64,000 nucleotides of DNA from Streptomyces sp. NBC_00414 (GTDB lineage Bacteria; Actinomycetota; Actinomycetes; Streptomycetales; Streptomycetaceae). Location: contig NZ_CP107935.1 of NCBI RefSeq assembly GCF_036038375.1, positions 9,176,001-9,240,000 of the forward strand, in the 5' to 3' direction. The notes below the pieces were generated by a model. It had not been told where the DNA came from. It did not search any database and worked only from the letters and a program-made list of their open reading frames with translations. The position numbers and the translations under genes were made by a program. Shown here one piece after another: positions 15,909 through 24,540 of this stretch (within the stretch, counting starts at the first letter, position 1; every line of letters begins with the position of its first letter).

Positions 15909-17426
15909 TCAGTCGCGGACTGTCACGCGCTCGCCCTCCGGGGCATGGCTGGACACCTGGGCCGAACCGTCCCCCGTGTACTCGGACTTGGCGACCAGGA
16001 CGGTCGTCTGCGGCGTACGCCGCCCGCGCCGCAGCCCGGTGGCCGTGATGAGCAGGCCCGCCAGGGCGACCACGGTCACCACGACGAGACCGGGCCGGTA
16101 GCTGTCGAGGACCGCCTGCGGCGAGGAGTCGCCGGAGGCGTTCGCCGCCACGACGGCCGTCACGATCGCGAGGAAGATCGCGCCGCCCACCTGCACCGAG
16201 GTGTTGAGCAGACCCGAGACCATGCCCTGCTCGTGGTCGTCGACGCCGTTGGTGGCCTGGATGTTGAGCGACGGGAAGACCAGTGCGCAGGCCGCGCCGA
16301 TCAGCAGCATCGACGGCAGGATCACCGCCGCGTACACCGGGTCGAGGTCGACGCGCAGGAACAGCGCGTAGCCGACGACCATCAGGGCGAAGCCCAGTAC
16401 GAGGAGCCGTGGCGTCCCGAACCGATCGACGATCGCGCCCATCTTCGTGGCCGAGAGCGCCACGAGCGCCCCCGCGGGCAGGAAGGCGAGCGCGGTGTGC
16501 AGGGCCGACCAGCCCAGCAGCGACTGCATGTACAGCGTGACGAGGAACTGGAAGCCGACGTACGAGCCGAAGAACATCATGGCGCCCAGCTGGGCGCGGA
16601 CCTGGTCGCCGGAGCGCAGCACACCGAGCCGGATCAGCGGGCTGGCGCTGCGCAGCTCGACCCGTACGAAGACGGTGAGCAGGACCGCGACCGCGAGGAA
16701 CGACAGCAGTGTACGGGCCGAGGTCCAGCCCACCTCGGGTGCCTGCACGACGGTGAAGACGAGCAGCAGCATCGAGGCGGTGCCGATGACGGCGCCGGGG
16801 ATGTCGTAGCCGCGGTGGGTCCGGTCGCGCTCGCTGCGCGGGATGAGCTTCAATCCTGCGAGCAGGGCGGCGACCGCGATGGGGGCGGGCAGCAGCATGG
16901 TCAGCCGCCAACTGGCCTCGGTGAGAAGGCCGGAGAGGACGAGGCCCATCGAGAAGCCGGTGGCTGCGCAGGTGGTGTAGATCGAGAGGGCGCGGTTGCG
17001 CAGCGGGCCCTGCGGGAACGTCGTGGTGATGATCGACAGCCCGGCGGGGGCGGTGAACGCGGCGCTCAGGCCCTTGATGAACCGGCTCGCGATCAGCAGC
17101 GGTCCGGAGTCGACGAGGCCGCCGAGCAGGGAGGCGAGGGCGAAGACGCCGAGGGCCACGAGGAACACCTGGCGGCGGCCCAGGAGGTCGGCGGCGCGGC
17201 CGCCGAGGAGCAGCAGCCCGCCGTAGCCGAGTATGTAACCGCTGACGATCCACTGCAGGGTCGAGGTGGAGAGATCCAGTTCGGAACCGATGGACGGCAG
17301 GGCGACGCCGACCATCGACACGTCCAGCGCGTCCAGGAACATCGCGGCGCAGAGCACCAGGAGGGTGCCCCACAGGCGCGGGGTCCAGCGTCCCTGGGAC
17401 GCGGGGGTGGTGAGCGGAGAGGTCAT
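15909..17426 (-). CDS. MFS drug transporter, DHA2/EmrB-QacA type
   Basis: A 505-residue membrane protein from ATG 17426. About 14 membrane helices are visible. Motif A is GGRAADLLGRRQVFL after the second helix, and an antiporter-type motif C region lies in the fifth (TGFSMGLVLSGLL). The Asp pair in MFLDALDVSMVGVALPSI is motif D1 of 14-helix proton-coupled exporters. It should export a drug or metabolite using the proton gradient. It is divergent from a MarR regulator, and the 85-base gap holds two TGCAT/ATGCA inverted repeats, so MarR repression released by the exported compound is the likely control. Confidence 0.93.
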   Translation of the reverse strand: MTSPLTTPASQGRWTPRLWGTLLVLCAAMFLDALDVSMVGVALPSIGSELDLSTSTLQWIVSGYILGYGGLLLLGGRAADLLGRRQVFLVALGVFALASLLGGLVDSGPLLIASRFIKGLSAAFTAPAGLSIITTTFPQGPLRNRALSIYTTCAATGFSMGLVLSGLLTEASWRLTMLLPAPIAVAALLAGLKLIPRSERDRTHRGYDIPGAVIGTASMLLLVFTVVQAPEVGWTSARTLLSFLAVAVLLTVFVRVELRSASPLIRLGVLRSGDQVRAQLGAMMFFGSYVGFQFLVTLYMQSLLGWSALHTALAFLPAGALVALSATKMGAIVDRFGTPRLLVLGFALMVVGYALFLRVDLDPVYAAVILPSMLLIGAACALVFPSLNIQATNGVDDHEQGMVSGLLNTSVQVGGAIFLAIVTAVVAANASGDSSPQAVLDSYRPGLVVVTVVALAGLLITATGLRRGRRTPQTTVLVAKSEYTGDGSAQVSSHAPEGERVTVRD

Positions 17427-17447
17427 GCGCCACACAGTACATGCACA

Positions 17448-17481
17448 TGCATTCAATGCAACTGCATTTAATTCCGATGCA
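17448..17481. promoter_or_regulatory. MarR-type operators between mfs and marR genes
   Basis: TGCATTCAATGCA (17448-17460) is a perfect palindrome around a central C. TGCAT (17463-17467) and ATGCA (17477-17481) form a second with a 9-base spacer. This AT-rich patch in a GC-rich genome covers the promoters of both divergent genes. A TAGGGT -10 box for marR lies at 17500-17505. Confidence 0.7.
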
Positions 17482-17511
17482 ACAAAGTGGGTTTCTTGCT
17501 AGGGTGCGGCC

Positions 17512-17922
17512 ATGGCGGCTGTGGAGAAGGCCGAGCAGGGGCTCGTGGATCAATGGCGTGACATCCTCGCGGTGCACGCGCGCACACTGTGTGAACTCGA
17601 TCGTGCGCTGCATCAACACGGCCTGGGCGCCAGCGACTTCGAGGTCCTCGACGTACTGGCCGCGGGTGCGTCGGCGGACGGCGGGATCGTGTACCGCGTC
17701 CAGGAGATCGCCGAACGGGTGCATCTGAGCCAGAGCGCGCTGTCCCGGCTGATCGGCCGCCTTGAGAAGGACGGACTCGTGGAGCGCTGCATGTGCCCCG
17801 AGGACCGGCGCGGCGTACGCGTGTCCCTCACGGCGAAGGGGCGTGCCCTGCACGGCGAGGTGCTGCCGCTCCAGCGCGCCGTCCTGGGGCGGATGCTGGC
17901 GGACAGGGCGACGAAGGACTGA
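17512..17922 (+). CDS. MarR family transcriptional regulator
   Basis: A 136-residue winged-helix protein. ATG 17512 has TAGGGT 6 bases upstream and no Shine-Dalgarno sequence, so the message is probably leaderless. The DNA-binding core spans about 55-100: IAERVHLSQSALSRLIGRLE, then the wing CPEDRRGVRVSLTAKG, a MarR hallmark. The Cys in RCMCPEDRR is close to the wing and could sense oxidants, as in OhrR-like members; that is inference. It very likely represses itself and the divergent MFS exporter through the palindromes between them. Confidence 0.93.
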   Translation: MAAVEKAEQGLVDQWRDILAVHARTLCELDRALHQHGLGASDFEVLDVLAAGASADGGIVYRVQEIAERVHLSQSALSRLIGRLEKDGLVERCMCPEDRRGVRVSLTAKGRALHGEVLPLQRAVLGRMLADRATKD

Positions 17923-17959
17923 CCGGCGCCCGCCGCCCGGGCGGTCCGGCTCCGGTCAG
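17919..17959. terminator. Bidirectional terminator
   Basis: CTGACCGG (17919-17926) pairs with CCGGTCAG (17952-17959). Inside lies CCGCCCGGGCGG, a 12-base perfect palindrome (17933-17944). The structure overlaps the marR stop codon and lies just before the convergent dehydrogenase end. Confidence 0.65.
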
Positions 17960-17977
17960 GTCCCTGCGTCGCGGCGC

Positions 17978-18901
17978 TCAGCCGCCGGAGCTGTCGTCCG
18001 ACCGGGATGCCGCGTGCCCGGAGTGCTCGTCGAAGCTCGCGAAGTAGGCGGCGGCCATGTCCTCGTCGGCGTGGCCCTGCGCGGCGGCCCGGGCGAAGCG
18101 CTCGGCGCTGGCGGCCGCCACATCGAGGCGGACCCCGTGCTGCTCACCGGCCTCGACGATGAGGCGGGCGTCCTTCGCCGCGGTGGACACGGCGAAGGCG
18201 GCCGGCGACAACCTGTCCTCAAGGATGAGGGCGCTCTTGGCGTGCAGGTACCCCATGTCGAGCGGGCCGCCGGCGATGGCGTCGAAGAAGCTCCGCGGAT
18301 CCACGCCCAGCGCCTTGGCCAGGGCAAGGGTCTCGCCGGTCGCGCTGGTGGCGGCGAGGACCCAGCTGTTGGCCACGAGCTTGAGACGGGTGGCGCCGGC
18401 CGCCGCCCCGTCCTCACCGGTCCACACCGTACGGGTGCCGACCGCGTCGAAGACCGTCGAGACGGCGTCCCGGCCGTCGCTCGGTCCGGCCGCGAGGACG
18501 AGCAACTGCCCTGCCTCGGCGGGCTGCCGGGTGCCGAGCACGGGCGCGTCGTAGAACACCAGGCCCTTCTCGCGGGCGAAACCGGCCAGCTCGCCGACGC
18601 CTTCGATGCCCGCCGTCGTGGACTGGATCCACGGCGTGCCCGCGCGCAGTGCGGGCGCGGCCTGCCGCATCACGTCCAGCGTGGCGGGGCCGTCGTACAG
18701 CATGGTCAGCACGACATCGGCGCCCTCGACCGCCTCGGCCGGCGTGCCGGCGACGTGCGCACCGTCGACGGCGAGCGGTTCGGCCTTGTCGCGGCTGCGG
18801 TTCCAGACCCGGACGCCGTGTCCGGCACGGGCGAGGTTACGGGCCATCGCGGCGCCCATGATTCCGGTGCCCAGGACACTGACAGTGAGCTTGTCGGTCA
18901 T
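17978..18901 (-). CDS. NAD(P)-dependent oxidoreductase, 3-hydroxyisobutyrate dehydrogenase family
   Basis: A 307-residue protein from ATG 18901, with AGGAAG 8 bases upstream. The N-terminal Rossmann motif SVLGTGIMGAAMARNLARAG fits the family's GxGxMG signature, followed by VWNRSRDKAE, whose Arg suggests NADP preference. DAPVLGTRQPAEAGQL (about 118) is the substrate-binding loop, and the catalytic Lys lies in GATRLKLVANSW (about 170). These enzymes oxidise or reduce beta-hydroxy acids such as 3-hydroxyisobutyrate or tartronate semialdehyde. No pathway genes flank it, so the substrate is open. Confidence 0.9.
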   Translation of the reverse strand: MTDKLTVSVLGTGIMGAAMARNLARAGHGVRVWNRSRDKAEPLAVDGAHVAGTPAEAVEGADVVLTMLYDGPATLDVMRQAAPALRAGTPWIQSTTAGIEGVGELAGFAREKGLVFYDAPVLGTRQPAEAGQLLVLAAGPSDGRDAVSTVFDAVGTRTVWTGEDGAAAGATRLKLVANSWVLAATSATGETLALAKALGVDPRSFFDAIAGGPLDMGYLHAKSALILEDRLSPAAFAVSTAAKDARLIVEAGEQHGVRLDVAAASAERFARAAAQGHADEDMAAAYFASFDEHSGHAASRSDDSSGG

Positions 18902-19083
18902 GACATCAACTTCCTGATCGCTTCGGAACGGTGGGTACCCACTGTGCCGTTGAATCGGGCGGACCATACTCAGCCACTTGGCGAGCAGCCCCGATCAGTA
19001 ACTCACCAACAAGGGACAGTGGACCTCAGGACATACGGGGACGTAGTTACGTTGACGCTTTCCCGCGCAACCCTGGGGCCGCA

Positions 19084-19329
19084 ATGAGAATCGCACTCTG
19101 GATCGTCCTTGCCGGCCTTCTCACCTACGTCACCGGGGCCGCCCTCAACAACGCGGCCCGCAGTGACGACAGGGAGACCCTCATCGGCAACATGCTCCTG
19201 AGCTGGTCCGTCGGCTGGTACATGGTCAGCAGCTGGCGGCGCGCGTACGGCGCCGCGCGCACACGCCTCGATGTCTCAAGGGTTTCTCTCGGGGCCGCCA
19301 AGAATCGTCCAACACCTGATCATGATTGA
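19084..19329 (+). CDS. Small hypothetical membrane protein, 81 residues
   Basis: ATG 19084 has no clear ribosome site; TTGACG at about 19051 could be part of a promoter. Two hydrophobic segments (residues 3-21 and about 35-53) predict a two-helix membrane protein with a basic C-terminal tail (SSWRRAYGAARTRLD). I do not recognise a family. The frame has normal Streptomyces codon bias, and its position between a divergent dehydrogenase and a carbonic anhydrase is consistent with a real but lowly conserved gene. Confidence 0.55.
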   Translation: MRIALWIVLAGLLTYVTGAALNNAARSDDRETLIGNMLLSWSVGWYMVSSWRRAYGAARTRLDVSRVSLGAAKNRPTPDHD

Positions 19330-19374
19330 GCAACCCGAACGGAGGGGCGGCGAGCCGGACATACGTTCCCCTCC

Positions 19375-20121
19375 GTGAACTCTGACCCAGCACCCCACAT
19401 AGCCGCCGGCGCGACACCCCCCGCCCGGCGTTCCCTCCTCCGTGCCGCGCTCACCGGGACCGCCGTCCTCGGCGCGGGGCTGGCCGTAGGCGCCGGGCCC
19501 GCGGCGGCCGCGTCCCCCGTCGCAGCGCGCAAGCGGCCCACCACCGCCGAGGAGGCACTGCGGGAGCTGGCGGCGGGCAACCGGCGCTGGCGCACCTTCC
19601 GCGAGCGGCACCCCGACGAATCTGCCGCCGTCCGGCAGGCGCTGACGACCGGTCAGCACCCCTTCGCGCTCGTGCTCGGCTGCATCGACTCCCGGGTGCC
19701 CCCGGAGCTGGTCTTCGACCAGGGCCTCGGCGATCTGATGACTGTGCGCAGCGCGGGCCAGGTCCTCGACGAAGCCGTGCTCGGCAGCCTCGCGTACGGC
19801 GTGCTCGAACTGGGGATCCCGCTGCTCATGGTGCTCGGCCACCAGTCGTGCGGAGCGGTGAAGGCGACGGTCCAGGCCGACGAGTCGGGTGAGGAACTGC
19901 CCAACCACATCCAGTACCTGGCCGACCGGATCAGCCCGGCCATCGACCGCGGCAAGGAGGGTGACGCCCGGGTCGACGCGACGATCGACGCCAACGTACG
20001 GCTCGTCCGCTCACAGCTCGCGGCGGAGCCCGATCTCGCCGCCAAGGTGGACTCGGGCGCGCTGGCCGTCGTCGGCGCCCGCTACGAGCTCACCACCCAA
20101 CTGGTGCACCGCATCGGCTGA
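19375..20121 (+). CDS. Beta-carbonic anhydrase with Tat-like signal peptide
   Basis: A 248-residue protein starting at GTG 19375; TACGTT lies 7 bases upstream, a leaderless arrangement. Residues about 18-45 form a twin-arginine type signal (ARRSLLRAALTG, hydrophobic core, AAAAS). The beta-class zinc site is complete: Cys-x-Asp-x-Arg in LGCIDSRVPPE (about 101-107) and His-x2-Cys in GHQSCGAVKA (about 158-162). It should interconvert CO2 and bicarbonate outside the membrane as a folded, Tat-exported enzyme. Extracytoplasmic beta-carbonic anhydrases are common in Streptomyces. No transporter partner adjoins it. Confidence 0.93.
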   Translation: MNSDPAPHIAAGATPPARRSLLRAALTGTAVLGAGLAVGAGPAAAASPVAARKRPTTAEEALRELAAGNRRWRTFRERHPDESAAVRQALTTGQHPFALVLGCIDSRVPPELVFDQGLGDLMTVRSAGQVLDEAVLGSLAYGVLELGIPLLMVLGHQSCGAVKATVQADESGEELPNHIQYLADRISPAIDRGKEGDARVDATIDANVRLVRSQLAAEPDLAAKVDSGALAVVGARYELTTQLVHRIG

Positions 20122-20137
20122 TCCCCACGCGACCGCG

Positions 20138-20165
20138 GGCCCGAGTCCTCGGTGGGACCCGGGCC
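20138..20165. terminator. Hairpin between convergent genes
   Basis: GGCCCGAGTCC (20138-20148) pairs with GGACCCGGGCC (20155-20165), with one mismatch and a 6-base loop. It lies after the carbonic anhydrase stop and before the convergent DUF2382 gene. Confidence 0.5.
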
Positions 20166-20225
20166 TGCGGCCTGGACCGGCACCACCGGCTCACGGGTCG
20201 GCCGGCGGTGTGAGGGCGCTGCGCA

Positions 20226-21065
20226 CTACCGGCGCGGGTGGCTCTTCTCGTCGTCCTCGACGCCTTCGACGGCGATCTGCTCCTTGCGGACCTGGCCGGT
20301 GACGGTCTCCTCCTCGGTGAGCTCCTCGGTGCTGAGCCGCACCCGCTCCACCGGAACGGCCTCGGTCTCCACGACGGGACGTTCGGCGTGCAGGGTGACT
20401 TCGCGTTCGGCCTCGGAGATGTCCGTGCCGGTCATGGCGTCACCGCGGTTCGCGTCCGTGATCGGCTCGCGTACGACGCGTACCTCCTCATGGCGCAGGG
20501 GCACCGTCTGCTGGACCTCCTCCGTCACCACGTACTTGCGCAGTCGTGCCCGGCCCGACTCGTACCGTTCGGTGCCGACGTGCATCTGCTCCTCGGAGCG
20601 GGTCATCGCCGTTTCCTCGGACACACCCATGTCCCGGCCGGTGGAGCCGACCGCCGCGGCCGTGCCCGCGGCACCGGCGGCACCTGCGGTGCCGGAGTGG
20701 GCCCAGCCCTCTCCGCCGGGCTGGTTGGCCTGCTGCCAGGCGTCGTCCCAGGCGATGCCGTAGTGCTCGTACAGCCGGACTTCCTCCGACTCGGACAGGT
20801 GTCCGCCGTTGTCGACGTCGACGTTGGGAGCGTCCTTGACCATGCCCTTGGCGTAGGGCACCTCAAGGTGGTCCTCGACCATGACCGCTTCCCGGATCGG
20901 CACGAACGACTCACTGGTGCCGAACAGGCCGGTCTTGATGCTGACCCATTCAGGTTGGCCGGTCGCGTCGTCGAAGAAGACGTGGCTCGCGTCCCCGATC
21001 TTGTTGCCCTCGGCGTCGTACACGGGGTGTTCCAGTACTGCCGGTATCTGCTCCTGGGTGATCAT
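20226..21065 (-). CDS. PRC-barrel and DUF2382 stress-type protein
   Basis: A 279-residue protein from ATG 21065, behind GGAGGG. Residues about 5-85 are a PRC-barrel (PVYDAEGNKIGDASHVFFDD, then VSIKTGLFGTSESFVPI). An Ala/Gly-rich linker follows (about 122-150). Residues about 155-275 are DUF2382, a highly charged conserved region (RLRKYVVTEEVQQTVPLRHE, ISEAEREVTLHAERPV). Such proteins are linked to osmotic and general stress regulons in actinomycetes. The molecular role is unknown. The upstream gap has a TCGCAAATGCGA palindrome that may be its operator or the tctA terminator. Confidence 0.9.
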   Translation of the reverse strand: MITQEQIPAVLEHPVYDAEGNKIGDASHVFFDDATGQPEWVSIKTGLFGTSESFVPIREAVMVEDHLEVPYAKGMVKDAPNVDVDNGGHLSESEEVRLYEHYGIAWDDAWQQANQPGGEGWAHSGTAGAAGAAGTAAAVGSTGRDMGVSEETAMTRSEEQMHVGTERYESGRARLRKYVVTEEVQQTVPLRHEEVRVVREPITDANRGDAMTGTDISEAEREVTLHAERPVVETEAVPVERVRLSTEELTEEETVTGQVRKEQIAVEGVEDDEKSHPRR

Positions 21066-21130
21066 CCTTCAGCACCCTCCTTCTGGGTCCGGTGTCCTTT
21101 CCGGGTCACCGCGACAGAAGGGGTGAAACA

Positions 21131-21142
21131 TCGCAAATGCGA
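21131..21142. promoter_or_regulatory. TCGCA-AA-TGCGA palindrome in AT-rich gap
   Basis: The gap 21066-21169 between DUF2382 and tctA contains a perfect 5-base inverted repeat with a 2-base spacer, followed by an unusually AT-rich tract (about 21143-21170). It could be the terminator of tctCBA or an operator for the DUF2382 gene. Confidence 0.4.
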
Positions 21143-21169
21143 CAATAAATATAGAAAATGTAACTAACC

Positions 21170-22681
21170 TCAAGCCTTTTCATGCGTGTGGGCCCGGGTG
21201 CGCGCGCGGGTCACGAGCTTCCGCAGCAGGGGCCAGACCAGCAGCAGCGCCGTCACCGCGTACACGGTCACCGCGAACGGCGTGTCGACCAGCCCCGTGA
21301 CACTGCCGTCGCTGATCTGCAGGGCGCGCCGCAGCTGCTGCTCGGCGTTGGGCCCGAGGATGACGCCGATGACGGCGGGCAGCACCGGCAGGCCGTACCG
21401 CCGCATGCCGAAGCCGATCAGGCCGATGACCAGGAGGATCACCAGGTCGATGACCTCGCCGCCGACCGCGTACGCGCCGACCGCCGCGAAGAACAGGATC
21501 CCCGCGTACAGATACGGACGGGGGATGCGCAGCAGCTTCGCCCACACCGGGGCCAGCGGCAGGTTGAGCGCGAGCAGCAGCACCATGCCGACGAAGAGGG
21601 AGGCGATCAGGCCCCACACCAGGTCCGGCTCGCGCTCGAAGAGGAGCGGGCCCGGCTGGATGCCGTACTGCTGGAAGGCCGCCAGCATGACGGCCGCGAC
21701 CGCCGTGGTCGGCAGACCCAGGGTCAGCATGGACACCAGCGTGCCCGCCGCGGAGGCCGAGGCCGCCGACTCCGGCCCCGCCACACCCTCGATCGCGCCC
21801 TTGCCCCAGTCGTCCTTGTGCTTCGACAGCCGCTTCTCCGTGGCGTACGACAGGAACGTGGGGATCTCGGCGCCGCCGGCCGGGATCGCGCCGAACGGGA
21901 AGCCGATGAGCGGTCCGCGCAGCCATGACTTCCAGCTCCGCCGCGCGTCGTCACGGCCCAGCCAGGGGCGGCCCACCGGGATCGGCTCGCCGGGGCTGCG
22001 CCGCAGGTGCGCCGCCACCCACAGGGCCTCGCCGATCGCGAACAGACCGACCGCCACGATCACCACGTCGATGCCGTCGGCGAGTTGCAGCGAGCCGAAG
22101 GTGAGCCGCTGCTGGCCGGTCATCTGGTCCAGGCCGACGAGGCCGAGGGTCAGGCCGATCAGCAGCGAGGCGAGACCTCTGATCCGGGACGAACCCAGCA
22201 CCGACGTCACGGCGATGAACGCCAGCACCATGATGGCGAAGTAGTCCGGCGCGCCGATGTCCACCGCCAGGTCGGCGACCGTCGGGGCGAGCGCGACGAG
22301 CAGGATCGTGCCGATCAGGCCGCCCGCGAAGTGGCCGATGGCGGCGGCCGCGAGCGCCTGCGCGCCCCGCCCCGCCTTGGCCATCGGATTGCCCTCCATG
22401 GCCGCGACCACGGCAGCGCTCTCGCCGGGTGTGTTCAGCAGGATCGAGGTGGTCGAACCGCCGAACATCGCACCGTAGTAGATCCCCGCGAACATGATGA
22501 ACGCGCCGATCGGCTCCAGCCCGTACGTCACGGGCAGCAGGAGTGCGACGGCCATCGCGGGGCCGATGCCGGGCAGGACGCCGATCGCGGTGCCGAGGAG
22601 TACACCCAGGGCCGCCCACAGCAGATTGACGGGCGTGAGCGCCGTACCGAAGCCGTCCATCAGGGAGTTGAGGGCGTCCAT
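21170..22681 (-). CDS. tctA: Tripartite tricarboxylate transporter large permease TctA
   Basis: A 503-residue permease with about 11-12 membrane helices, starting at ATG 22681, one base after the tctB stop. The N-terminal GVLLGTAIGVLPGIGPAMAVALLLPV and the later PFGAIPAGGAEIPTFLSY are the duplicated TctA signatures around the substrate path, and GAMFGGSTTSILLNTPGE is the most conserved segment. It moves carboxylates, by analogy citrate or other tricarboxylates, with a sodium or proton gradient, fed by the binding protein TctC. It is the third gene of tctC-tctB-tctA and depends on the promoter upstream of tctC. Confidence 0.96.
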   Translation of the reverse strand: MDALNSLMDGFGTALTPVNLLWAALGVLLGTAIGVLPGIGPAMAVALLLPVTYGLEPIGAFIMFAGIYYGAMFGGSTTSILLNTPGESAAVVAAMEGNPMAKAGRGAQALAAAAIGHFAGGLIGTILLVALAPTVADLAVDIGAPDYFAIMVLAFIAVTSVLGSSRIRGLASLLIGLTLGLVGLDQMTGQQRLTFGSLQLADGIDVVIVAVGLFAIGEALWVAAHLRRSPGEPIPVGRPWLGRDDARRSWKSWLRGPLIGFPFGAIPAGGAEIPTFLSYATEKRLSKHKDDWGKGAIEGVAGPESAASASAAGTLVSMLTLGLPTTAVAAVMLAAFQQYGIQPGPLLFEREPDLVWGLIASLFVGMVLLLALNLPLAPVWAKLLRIPRPYLYAGILFFAAVGAYAVGGEVIDLVILLVIGLIGFGMRRYGLPVLPAVIGVILGPNAEQQLRRALQISDGSVTGLVDTPFAVTVYAVTALLLVWPLLRKLVTRARTRAHTHEKA

Positions 22682-22682
22682 G

Positions 22683-23240
22683 TCACAGCACTCCCATCAG
22701 CGGGCCGCCCGGCAGCGGCACCCCGAGCAGGTTGTTGAAGACGGCGTAGGTGGTGAGGGACAGGACGGCCGCGATGAGTGGGTCCCGGTCGATCCGGCGG
22801 CTGCCGAGCGCGAAGGCCGCTCCCCAGAAGAGGAGTGCGCCCGCGACGGGGAAGCCGAGCGGTTCGATGAGGACGGCCGCGCCGAGGAACACCCCGGCGA
22901 GCAGCGACACCGTGCGCCAGTCGGCGGGTTCGGACAGATCGACGTCCTCGCCGCCCTCCGCCTCGCCGTGACCGCCGCGCAGGACGTCGACGGCGAGCAG
23001 CGCGGCGATCACGAGGAGCCCGATGCCGACCACGATCGGCACGGTCTTCGGCCCGACGGGGCCGCGCTGGGTGATGTCGACGTCCATGGTCAGCGCGTCG
23101 GTCAGGACCAGCGTGCCGAGGGCCAACAGCAGTACACAGACGCCGAGTTCGGAGTGCTCACGCAGCCACGCGCGCCGCCGGTCCGCGGGTGTCGGAGGCG
23201 TGGGGGGCGTCTCGGGCATGTCGGTGGTCCGCGTCGTCAC
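22683..23240 (-). CDS. tctB: Tripartite tricarboxylate transporter small permease TctB
   Basis: A 185-residue membrane protein. GTG 23240 overlaps the tctC stop (GTGA), so translation is coupled. Four membrane helices are seen, in the first of which GVCVLLLALGTLVLTDAL resembles TctB. A charged loop (about 82-98: GGHGEAEGGEDVDLSEPADW) separates the second and third helices. The protein ends PLPGGPLMGVL. TctB is the poorly conserved small subunit of the TTT permease and is needed for transport, though its exact role is unclear. It is followed by tctA after a single base. Confidence 0.93.
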   Translation of the reverse strand: MTTRTTDMPETPPTPPTPADRRRAWLREHSELGVCVLLLALGTLVLTDALTMDVDITQRGPVGPKTVPIVVGIGLLVIAALLAVDVLRGGHGEAEGGEDVDLSEPADWRTVSLLAGVFLGAAVLIEPLGFPVAGALLFWGAAFALGSRRIDRDPLIAAVLSLTTYAVFNNLLGVPLPGGPLMGVL

Positions 23241-24229
23241 AGTCCCAGCTCCTTCAGCACCGAAACCACACGCTCGTCCTGCTCGTCGAGGAAGTCGCCG
23301 AACTTCGCACCGGTCATGAAGGCGTCGTCCCAGCCGTTCTGCTCCAGGGACTTCTGCCACTCGGGGGAGTCGTGCAGCTCCTCGACGAGGCGTACGAGCT
23401 TGTCGCGTTCGGCGTCGGAAAGTCCCGGCGGGGCCACGATGCCGCGCCAGTTGGTGAAGTCCACGTCGTAGCCGGACTCCTTCAGGGTGGGCGCGTCCAG
23501 TTCGTCGACCCGCTCGGGCCCCGTCACTGCGAGCACCCGCAGTTCGCCCGCCTTGATCTGGTCGAGGTACTCGCCGACGCCGGACACCCCGAAGGCGACC
23601 TTGCTGCCGAGGATCGAGGCGAGCAGCTCGCCACCGCCGTCGAAGGGGATGTAGTTGACGTCCTTCGGGGCGATGCCCGCGGCCCGCGCCATCAGCATGG
23701 GCGCGAGATGATCGGGCCCGCCGGGCGAGGAACCGCCGCCCACCGGAAGCTTGCCGGGGTTCGCCTTCCAGGCGTCCACGAGCTGGTCGACGGACTTGTA
23801 CGGGGAGTCCTTGGAGACCACGACGACGTCCTGCTCCTCGGTGAGCCGGGCTATCGGAGTGGTGTCGGCGAGGCTCTTGGGCGCGTCGTTGGAGCGCACC
23901 GCGCCCACCACACCGAGGCCCATCGACATGGCGAGCTTGCCGTTGCCGTGCTCGCTCACCAGCCGGCTCAGTCCGACGGTGCCGCCGGCGCCCGGCAGGT
24001 TGAACACCTCGATGTTGTGGGTGAGTTCGGCGTCCTCTGCGTTCTTCGCCGCCGTACGGGCCGTGATGTCGTAGCCGCCGCCGGGCGTGTTGGGGACCAT
24101 GAAGCGCAGGCCGGGGATCTGGGTGCCGGTCTCGGCGCCACCGCCGGTCGTGAGCAGCGGAGGTCCCACGAGCACGAGCACGGCGGCCCCGAAGAGGGCG
24201 AGGGGAGTGCTCAGGCGCACGAGTTCCAC
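23237..24229 (-). CDS. tctC: Tripartite tricarboxylate transporter substrate-binding protein TctC
   Basis: A 330-residue Bug/TctC family solute-binding protein. The start is uncertain: GTG 24229 is used, with GTG 24232 or 24220 as alternatives around an ACAGGTGG ribosome site. A Sec signal or membrane anchor covers about 4-25, without a lipobox Cys, so it is probably secreted or N-terminally anchored. LRFMVPNTPGGGYDITART is the conserved ligand loop, and NLPGAGGTVGLSRLV and YIPFDGGGELLASILG are further family motifs. It would capture an extracellular carboxylate for TctBA. Upstream lie paired 15-base direct repeats (24241 and 24282) likely bound by the divergent CitB-type regulator. Confidence 0.92.
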   Translation of the reverse strand: MELVRLSTPLALFGAAVLVLVGPPLLTTGGGAETGTQIPGLRFMVPNTPGGGYDITARTAAKNAEDAELTHNIEVFNLPGAGGTVGLSRLVSEHGNGKLAMSMGLGVVGAVRSNDAPKSLADTTPIARLTEEQDVVVVSKDSPYKSVDQLVDAWKANPGKLPVGGGSSPGGPDHLAPMLMARAAGIAPKDVNYIPFDGGGELLASILGSKVAFGVSGVGEYLDQIKAGELRVLAVTGPERVDELDAPTLKESGYDVDFTNWRGIVAPPGLSDAERDKLVRLVEELHDSPEWQKSLEQNGWDDAFMTGAKFGDFLDEQDERVVSVLKELGL

Positions 24230-24240
24230 CACCTGTCGTC

Positions 24241-24296
24241 GATACGTCGATACGCGGATGCGCGGATGCGCGAAGGATGCGGATACGTCGATACGC
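24241..24296. promoter_or_regulatory. 15-base direct repeats upstream of tctC
   Basis: GATACGTCGATACGC occurs perfectly at 24241-24255 and 24282-24296, 41 bases apart (about four helical turns). GGATGCGCGGATGCGCG lies between them. The repeats are 12-67 bases before the tctC start and are likely binding sites for the divergent CitB-like response regulator. Confidence 0.55.
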
Positions 24297-24540
24297 CGAT
24301 GCGCAGAAGAGATCCGGGAGGGGGGGAGGGGCGTCCCCGTACAGGAGCCGGGGGATACGGGGACGCCCTGGATTGGGGGGAGGGTGACGTGCGCCACATA
24401 TTGCCCGCGTCCTTGAGGCCTGTCTCTCTTCCGGAACCAACGGAGGTTGTGGTCTTTGTGTCAGCCCCCGTCCCCTCCCTTTTCCCGGCCGCGGTCGGAG
24501 GCCATGATGGTGCGACCCGGCAGCTGGGCCGTACAACGCC

